Origin: CAZDCZ01 sp964504155
Lineage (GTDB): Bacteria; Bacteroidota; Bacteroidia; Bacteroidales; UBA12077
Assembly: GCA_964504155.1 (NCBI GenBank)
Contig: CAZDCZ010000021.1
Location: 1-38,129 of the forward strand
Reading direction: 5' to 3'
DNA length: 38,129 nt
The position numbers and the translations under genes were made by a program. How positions within the stretch are numbered: position 1 is the stretch's first letter; every line of letters starts with the position of its first letter. Positions 34,001-38,129 of this stretch are shown here, one piece after another. A model generated the notes under the pieces. The model saw only the letters and a program-made list of their open reading frames with translations. It was not told the DNA's origin and ran no database searches.

Positions 34001-34830
34001 TAGTTATTGCTACGCATGGTAGAGGTATTTGGACTGCTTCGATTGAAGAATTATCATATATCCCGGAATTGAATGGAGAATATTCTGGAAAGCAAACTAT
34101 CTCAGCTATATATGAAGTATCTGCTGATGTTGATTCTTTAGAATTGTATTCTAATGATTTGTATATAAGTGCTGTAACTAATGTTCAGGCAGGATCAGAT
34201 ACTATAAAAATGAGTGTAAGTGCTGAAGGAGAATATCAAATACAATTGAAAAGTTATTCTGGGAATAATGTATATTATTCGAATTTCTCAAATGTAGTTG
34301 CAGATTTCAAGCCTGTTATTACAAATTTAGTTAAGGGGAATGAAGGAAATACAATTGATATTACAGCTGAATTAAATGAAAATTATGATTCTTTACAAAT
34401 TGTATTAAATGGAGATTATGTAAGATCTGTAACAGAATTGAACCTTGGAGAAAATATTTTTTCGCTTGAATATACTAATTCAGGTACACAAGTAATTACA
34501 TTAATTGCTTATATTTCTGAAACGGGTTATGAATCTGTTGCCGAAGATATATACTTAACTTATACAGGATTTTTTGATCTATCAGAGGCAAATTCATTAA
34601 AAGTTTACCCAAATCCATCAGAAGGTAGCATTACAATTGAATTGCCGAAAAGTATAAATGGTAGTTTCAATATTGAGGTTTATTCTTTATCGGGAACAAA
34701 AGTTTATGCAAAAACAATGCGAGATGATAATAATAAAATAGATTTATCAAATTTAAATAACGGATTGTATATTATTAGTATAAAAAATGGAGGAAAGATA
34801 TATAGTCAGAAAATCAGAATAAAAAAATAG
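31081..34830 (+). CDS. Large BNR/VPS10-like repeat protein with T9SS type A sorting domain
   Basis: This 1249-aa secreted or surface protein has an N-terminal signal-type helix (about residues 4-24). From TWQQRGPANVGGRTRG (about 109-124) it carries a beta-propeller of about ten BNR-type repeats, such as GIWKTIDGGSTWT, GVFKSTDRGDTWT, GVLKTINGGTDWT, KKTVNGGETWT, GVYKSTNFGGSW and GLLESTDDGASW, split by an inserted domain (about 420-620). Two Ig-like stretches follow, then a type A sorting domain (about 1172-1249, SLKVYPNPSEG to SQKIRIKK) recognised by the type IX system. The repeats resemble sortilin/sialidase propellers, but no sialidase FRIP motif or catalytic set is seen, so a binding or adhesion role is more likely. 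The gene ends at a strong terminator. Confidence 0.88.
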   Translation: MKKSYSILFTLLIAGIIGVVYFLSGNQNNSKLGELLTPQQMWENQINKKREKGESDKTDKPNEFTKYFKDITSKFNSDENNYPLNYRVSEFLKAKSKSSNIKSKAATITWQQRGPANVGGRTRGLIVDPDDVTHNTWYAGAATGGIWKTIDGGSTWTCLTDDIPNLSANTIAMAESNHNIIYAGTGESFPGGTYLQGSGVFKSTDRGDTWTQLVNTANNEDFEYVNRLVIDPLNPDIVIVATEAGVLKTINGGTDWTKVYSSSTGIEDLDADPSNFNKLYATEHAVGVVKSEDAGDNWTLAINGLEQGLRYELAVSPVNTAKIYLSVNTSDKPVAYRSIDYGNTWVRFYDNDDVPDDFLGGQGEYDNIITAHPYNEDVAYLGGVNLWKIDYSNPGTPSESDPAIYRISLENTETFLSFINFGGAYLNGGMELGTENDATDLVSTDWSSVEIRFGAGMVQKAHRFTVGGVGSGVPASDYVYEDYVDVPFEVWDVTNNRQLMASFRDQAENGVYDLVKRIESDPSVGREYLFVNAVEYSETPSVNIAKNAGHSYKQLYFFWPTLAEGGTWDENNLPDSKISITYGAINEVKGTSSVVTDAYGSGDNNYNQGAGFGTTSIPGVHPDHHNFVIVPINEVTDSFLVVNANDGGLAISKNSAITFNQLPNNYITTQFYGVAKNPEANEYIGGMQDNGTWRSSAGENASSETDYLFQIGGDGFECIWHASDPNKIIGSLYNNSFKKTVNGGETWTYATSGITSDDGPFISRLSTHKNTPDNLYAVGKNGVYKSTNFGGSWQMKTIGTGWLPEGRTAVTSQHNVEVSLANENIVWAGAAMSEANGWKIFVSTDQAETFNPVADFTGADLSGYISGIATHPFEDSTAYILFSFPGESKIIRTNDLGQNWEDISGFNGASTSSNGFPDVVTHCLVVLPNDPSTIWVGTDIGLLESTDDGASWHYANNGIPAVSIYDMFVQDGQVVIATHGRGIWTASIEELSYIPELNGEYSGKQTISAIYEVSADVDSLELYSNDLYISAVTNVQAGSDTIKMSVSAEGEYQIQLKSYSGNNVYYSNFSNVVADFKPVITNLVKGNEGNTIDITAELNENYDSLQIVLNGDYVRSVTELNLGENIFSLEYTNSGTQVITLIAYISETGYESVAEDIYLTYTGFFDLSEANSLKVYPNPSEGSITIELPKSINGSFNIEVYSLSGTKVYAKTMRDDNNKIDLSNLNNGLYIISIKNGGKIYSQKIRIKK

Positions 34831-34892
34831 TTTAAAAACTTTAGAAAAACATTATTCTGACTTTCGAAAATTTGTTAAATATTTTAAAATAT

Positions 34893-34927
34893 AAAAACCC
34901 AGTGAGACTTGTATTACTGGGTTTTTT
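34893..34927 (+). terminator. Terminator after the BNR-protein gene
   Basis: AAAAACCCAGT (34893-34903) pairs with ACTGGGTTTTT (34916-34926) around a 12-nt loop. The stem and the AGTGAGA and TTACTGG blocks repeat those of the terminator at 30375. Confidence 0.85.
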
Positions 34928-35063
34928 ATTAAATATATTTGAAGTAAGTAAAATTTATATTAAGAAAAAGCAATTTAGCATGAACTGTTTTTTTTGGGTT
35001 AATATAAAAGGAAATTTCTCTCGTGTATTTTGATGTATATTTTATTCTTTAGTATAAAATGAA

Positions 35064-35071
35064 TATATTTG
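35064..35071 (+). promoter_or_regulatory. -7 box of the cysCDN operon
   Basis: TATATTTG matches the consensus exactly and ends 21 nt before the cysC ATG at 35093. It overlaps the TTG at 35069, ruling that codon out as the start. The nearest upstream TTTG (35029-35032) is too far away for a normal -33 box. Confidence 0.55.
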
Positions 35072-35092
35072 TATGATTTTTATGAAAAATTT

Positions 35093-35701
35093 ATGAGTAA
35101 AGAAATTGATAATATTCATCCTATATTTGATGATATTCTTAACAGAAGTGATAAAGAGAAATTGCTAAAACAACATTCAGTAGTTATTTGGATTACAGGA
35201 TTGTCTGGTTCAGGAAAATCTACGATAGCAAAAGAATTAGAATTGCAATTACATAGAGCAGGTTTTTTAACTCAGGTTCTTGATGGTGATAATGTACGTA
35301 CAGGAATAAATAATAATTTGGGATTTTCTGACAACGATAGAGATGAGAATATTCGTCGTATTGCCGAAGTGTCGAAATTATTTAAAGAGTGTGGAATTAT
35401 TCTTATAAATTGTTTTATTAGTCCGACTAAAGCTATCCGTGAGCATGCAAAACAAATAATTGGTGATGAAGATTTTTTCGAGATTTATGTAAATACTCCA
35501 CTTGAAGTATGTGAAGAACGCGATATAAAAGGATTGTATGCTAAAGCAAGAAAAGGATTAATTAAGAATTTTACAGGTATTGATTCTCCATACGAAGAAC
35601 CGGAGAATCCGGATATTATTATAAAAACAACAGAATTAAATATTGAGCAATCAATAAATAAAATTTTAGAGAAATTAATTCCTAGAATTAATAAAATGTA
35701 A
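35093..35701 (+). CDS. cysC: Adenylylsulfate kinase
   Basis: CysC phosphorylates APS to PAPS with ATP in the cytoplasm, the second step of sulfate activation. The start is set at ATG 35093 (202 aa). The frame runs 8 codons further back to a TTG, but this overlaps the -7 promoter box. Motifs are P-loop GLSGSGKS (about residues 36-43), VLDGDNVRTGINNNLGFSDN (APS-binding and DGD motif), ENIRRIAEVSKLF, the conserved FISPTKAIRE and KGLYAKARKG. It is stand-alone, not fused to CysN. cysD starts 58 nt downstream. Confidence 0.95.
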   Translation: MSKEIDNIHPIFDDILNRSDKEKLLKQHSVVIWITGLSGSGKSTIAKELELQLHRAGFLTQVLDGDNVRTGINNNLGFSDNDRDENIRRIAEVSKLFKECGIILINCFISPTKAIREHAKQIIGDEDFFEIYVNTPLEVCEERDIKGLYAKARKGLIKNFTGIDSPYEEPENPDIIIKTTELNIEQSINKILEKLIPRINKM

Positions 35702-35759
35702 ATTGTAAAAATTGTATTGCAAGAAAAGATAAAACAGAAAAATAAAAATAATAGACTAT

Positions 35760-36665
35760 ATGAAAGAATATCATATTAATCATTTACGCGAGTTAGAAGC
35801 AGAGTCGATATATGTAATTAGAGAAGTTGTTGCACAATTTGAGAATCCTGTAATGTTATTTTCAGGAGGAAAAGATTCTATTGTTATGTTCCACCTTGCT
35901 CGAAAGGCATTTTGGCCTGCAAGAGTGCCGTTTCCGTTAATGCATATAGATACCGGCCATAATTTTAAGGAGACATTAGATTTTCGTGATAATCTTATGA
36001 AAGAGACTGAAACAAAACTTATTGTACGTTATGTTCAGGATTCAATTAATCAAGGCAAAGTTCAAGAAGAAACAGGAGCAGATGCCAGTAGAAATAAAGC
36101 TCAAACTATTACTTTGCTCGATGGTTTAGACGAATTGCAGATTGATGCCGCTATGGGTGGAGGTAGAAGAGACGAAGAAAAGGCACGTGCTAAAGAAAGA
36201 TTCTTTTCGCATAGAGACGAATTTGGACAATGGGATCCCAAAAACCAACGCCCTGAACTTTGGAATATCTATAATGGAAGAAAAAATATGGGAGAGCATT
36301 TTAGAGTGTTCCCAATTAGTAATTGGACAGAAATGGATATTTGGCAATATATTTTGTTGGAAAATATTGCAATTCCAAACTTATATTTTTCTCACGAAAG
36401 AAAAGTAATAAATAGACATGGCACCATATTGGCTGATAATGAGTTTATTCCTTTAAAAGAAGGAGAAAAACCTGAAAGAAAAATTGTTCGTTTCAGAACT
36501 ATTGGCGATATGACTTGTACAGGTGCTGTTGAATCGAAAGCACATACATTAGAAGAGATTATTGAAGAAGTAGCTGCTACACGAGTAACAGAACGTGGTG
36601 GAAGATACGACGATAAACGTTCGGAAGCTGCTATGGAAGACAGAAAGAAAGAAGGATATTTTTAA
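35760..36665 (+). CDS. cysD: Sulfate adenylyltransferase subunit 2
   Basis: CysD is the catalytic subunit of ATP sulfurylase and forms APS from ATP and sulfate, driven by GTP hydrolysis in its partner CysN. The 301-aa sequence shows the PP-loop FSGGKDSIVM (SGGKDS at about residues 35-40), HIDTGHNFKET, the AAMGGGRRDEEKARAKERFF segment, QRPELWNIYNGR and the C-terminal RVTERGGRYDDKRSEAAMED, all standard for CysD. Length matches E. coli CysD (302 aa). It lies between cysC and cysN (57 nt downstream). Confidence 0.97.
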   Translation: MKEYHINHLRELEAESIYVIREVVAQFENPVMLFSGGKDSIVMFHLARKAFWPARVPFPLMHIDTGHNFKETLDFRDNLMKETETKLIVRYVQDSINQGKVQEETGADASRNKAQTITLLDGLDELQIDAAMGGGRRDEEKARAKERFFSHRDEFGQWDPKNQRPELWNIYNGRKNMGEHFRVFPISNWTEMDIWQYILLENIAIPNLYFSHERKVINRHGTILADNEFIPLKEGEKPERKIVRFRTIGDMTCTGAVESKAHTLEEIIEEVAATRVTERGGRYDDKRSEAAMEDRKKEGYF

Positions 36666-36722
36666 TGCTTAATTGTTAATTGAGAATTAAGAGTTAATCA
36701 TTAAGTTAAAAAAAATAAAAAT

Positions 36723-37997
36723 ATGTCTGAAAATAAAACAAAAGGATATTTAGATATGGAGCTTTTACGATTCACTACTGCAGGTAGTGTTGATGACGGT
36801 AAAAGTACTTTAATAGGAAGATTATTATACGATAGTAAAGCAATTTTCGAAGATCAAATGGAATCTATCGAACTAGCTAGTAAAAATAAAGGAGAAGAAA
36901 CAGTAAATCTTGCTTTATTAACCGATGGTTTGAGAGCCGAAAGAGAGCAAGGAATTACTATTGATGTTGCATATCGATATTTTGCTACTCCAAAAAGGAA
37001 ATTTATTATTGCCGATACTCCGGGACATATTCAATATACAAGAAATATGGTTACAGGTGCTTCTACTGCTAATGCTGCTGTTATTTTAATTGATGCTCGA
37101 AATGGTGTTATTGAACAAACACATCGTCATGCATATATTGCTTCCTTATTGCAAATTCCCCATATTATTGTTTGTATAAATAAAATGGATCTTGTAGATT
37201 ACAGCGAAGAAGTATTTCAGAAAATATTAAACGATTTTGAAGATTTCTCTACAAAATTAGAAATTAGAGATATTAGATTTGTTCCAATTAGTGCTCGTGA
37301 TGGAGATAATGTTGTTGATAGATCTGAAAACATGGATTGGTACGACGGACCAACTTTCCTTTATTTGTTAGAAAATATTCATATTGCCAGCGATTTGAAT
37401 CTTATCGATGCAAGATTCCCTGTTCAGTATGTTATTCGTCCTCAAAGAGACGAATATCATGATTATCGAGGATATGCCGGTAGAATTGAAAGTGGTGTAT
37501 TTAATGTTGGCGATAAAATTAAAATATTACCATCTAAATTAACTTCTACTATTAAGTCTATTGATGTCTTTGAAGGCCATTTAGAAAAAGCTTTTGCTCC
37601 ACAAAATGTATCAATAACATTAAATGATGATATTGATATTAGTAAAGGCGATATGATTGTGAAAGCCGAAAATGGACCAAATATCAGTCAAGAAATAGAC
37701 ATGATGATATGTTGGTTTAATGAAAAGCCTCTTATTAAAGGCGGAAAATATGTATTAAAACATACAACAAGTGAATTGAGATGTATTATTAGAGACGTAA
37801 AATTTAAAGTTGATGTAAATACCTTAAATAAAATTACTGATGATACTTCTGTGAATTTAAACGATATTGCTAAAATATCGATTAAAACTACAAAACCTAT
37901 ATTTTACGATTCGTATAAGAAAAATAGAAAAACAGGGAGCGTTATTTTAATTAATGAAGTAACAAACGAAACTGTTGCTGCCGGAATGATTGTTTAA
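36723..37997 (+). CDS. cysN: Sulfate adenylyltransferase subunit 1 (GTPase)
   Basis: CysN is an EF-Tu-like GTPase that powers APS formation by CysD. The 424-aa sequence has G1 GSVDDGKST (about residues 21-29), a G2 region with REQGITIDVAYRYF, G3 DTPGH and G4 NKMD, then two beta-barrel domains (about 220-424) with RDEYHDYRGYAGRIESG. It is a stand-alone form, without the C-terminal CysC fusion found in some species and shorter than E. coli CysN (475 aa). It is last in the cysC-cysD-cysN operon and is followed by a terminator. Confidence 0.97.
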   Translation: MSENKTKGYLDMELLRFTTAGSVDDGKSTLIGRLLYDSKAIFEDQMESIELASKNKGEETVNLALLTDGLRAEREQGITIDVAYRYFATPKRKFIIADTPGHIQYTRNMVTGASTANAAVILIDARNGVIEQTHRHAYIASLLQIPHIIVCINKMDLVDYSEEVFQKILNDFEDFSTKLEIRDIRFVPISARDGDNVVDRSENMDWYDGPTFLYLLENIHIASDLNLIDARFPVQYVIRPQRDEYHDYRGYAGRIESGVFNVGDKIKILPSKLTSTIKSIDVFEGHLEKAFAPQNVSITLNDDIDISKGDMIVKAENGPNISQEIDMMICWFNEKPLIKGGKYVLKHTTSELRCIIRDVKFKVDVNTLNKITDDTSVNLNDIAKISIKTTKPIFYDSYKKNRKTGSVILINEVTNETVAAGMIV

Positions 37998-38021
37998 AAT
38001 TATTATTCTTAATATTTATAT

Positions 38022-38052
38022 AAAAGAAGCTCAAAAAGAGCTTCTTTTTTTG
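38022..38052 (+). terminator. Terminator of the cysCDN operon
   Basis: AAAAGAAGCTC (38022-38032) pairs perfectly with GAGCTTCTTTT (38038-38048) around AAAAA, followed by more T. Confidence 0.92.
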
Positions 38053-38117
38053 TTTCTTATTATGTCATCCTATGTGGATCAATTTAAAAAGTTGTGGAAA
38101 TAAATTTATTAAAATTT

Positions 38118-38125
38118 TATATTTG
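38118..38125 (+). promoter_or_regulatory. Candidate -7 box for a gene beyond the window
   Basis: TATATTTG matches TAnnTTTG exactly, four bases from the window end and after the cysN terminator. A GTTG (38091-38094) lies 23 nt before it, a few bases too far for an ideal -33 box. Confidence 0.4.
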
Positions 38126-38129
38126 CTGT

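Noticed and set aside
36666..36722. CTTAATT/AATTAAG inverted repeat between cysD and cysN
   Set aside because: It is a 7-bp, wholly AT-rich stem without a T run, inside an operon; it is likely chance.
1..38129. CRISPR arrays, prophage genes, insertion-sequence transposases, rRNA
   Set aside because: None is visible: no regularly spaced repeats, no phage structural genes, no transposase or rRNA sequence.

Overview
The window comes from an AT-rich member of the Bacteroidota. The evidence is SusC/SusD-type outer-membrane genes, a type IX secretion (T9SS) sorting domain, the Bacteroidota-type omega subunit, the bamD-rpoZ-coaBC-DUF4835-recN gene order, and several promoters matching the Bacteroidota sigma factor consensus (TTTG, about 19 nt, TAnnTTTG). 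A marine or gut anaerobe of the Bacteroidales/Marinilabiliales type is plausible, but the sequence alone does not fix the genus.

Region 1 (1-6400) is an accessory peptide-export cassette. It has a near-consensus promoter (168-198), an unrecognised 189-aa protein overlapping an HlyD-type membrane fusion protein, a C39-peptidase ABC exporter, a small HTH protein, a CPBP-family membrane protease, two tandem small peptides with double-glycine leaders, a terminator, and a small multi-pass membrane protein that could be an immunity protein. The second peptide (5704-5883, 59 aa) is short enough to be missed by automatic gene callers. The layout reads as a two-peptide bacteriocin or signalling-peptide system: the C39 exporter would cut the leaders at Gly-Gly and secrete the mature peptides of 37 and 34 residues.

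Region 2 (6401-7238) is a repeat-rich boundary. It has three REP-like hairpins, two of them in inverted orientation, decayed coding remnants, a short direct repeat, a strong terminator, and tRNA-Pro(GGG) on the minus strand, whose promoter is divergent from that of trxB.

Region 3 (7240-15721) is housekeeping: trxB; a convergent alpha-oxoamine synthase (serine-palmitoyltransferase-like); the bamD-rpoZ-coaBC-DUF4835(porD) operon; recN; and fabI. A run of 14 A lies at the CoaC/CoaB domain junction, where a slip in either direction meets a stop codon at once.

Region 4 (15748-20089, minus strand) has a caspase-fold lipoprotein tightly linked to an Omp85-like barrel protein, and a YfcC-family carrier. 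Divergent from it are hutI and a fused ftcD (20401-23423), the later steps of histidine degradation.

Region 5 (23820-34830) encodes surface proteins: a SusC/SusD pair with two acidic-tailed lipoproteins, then a second unit with a small lipoprotein and a 1249-aa BNR-repeat protein secreted by the T9SS. The two units end in closely similar terminators. Region 6 (35093-37997) is cysC-cysD-cysN, which makes APS and PAPS from sulfate. The window ends in a terminator and a promoter for the next gene outside.
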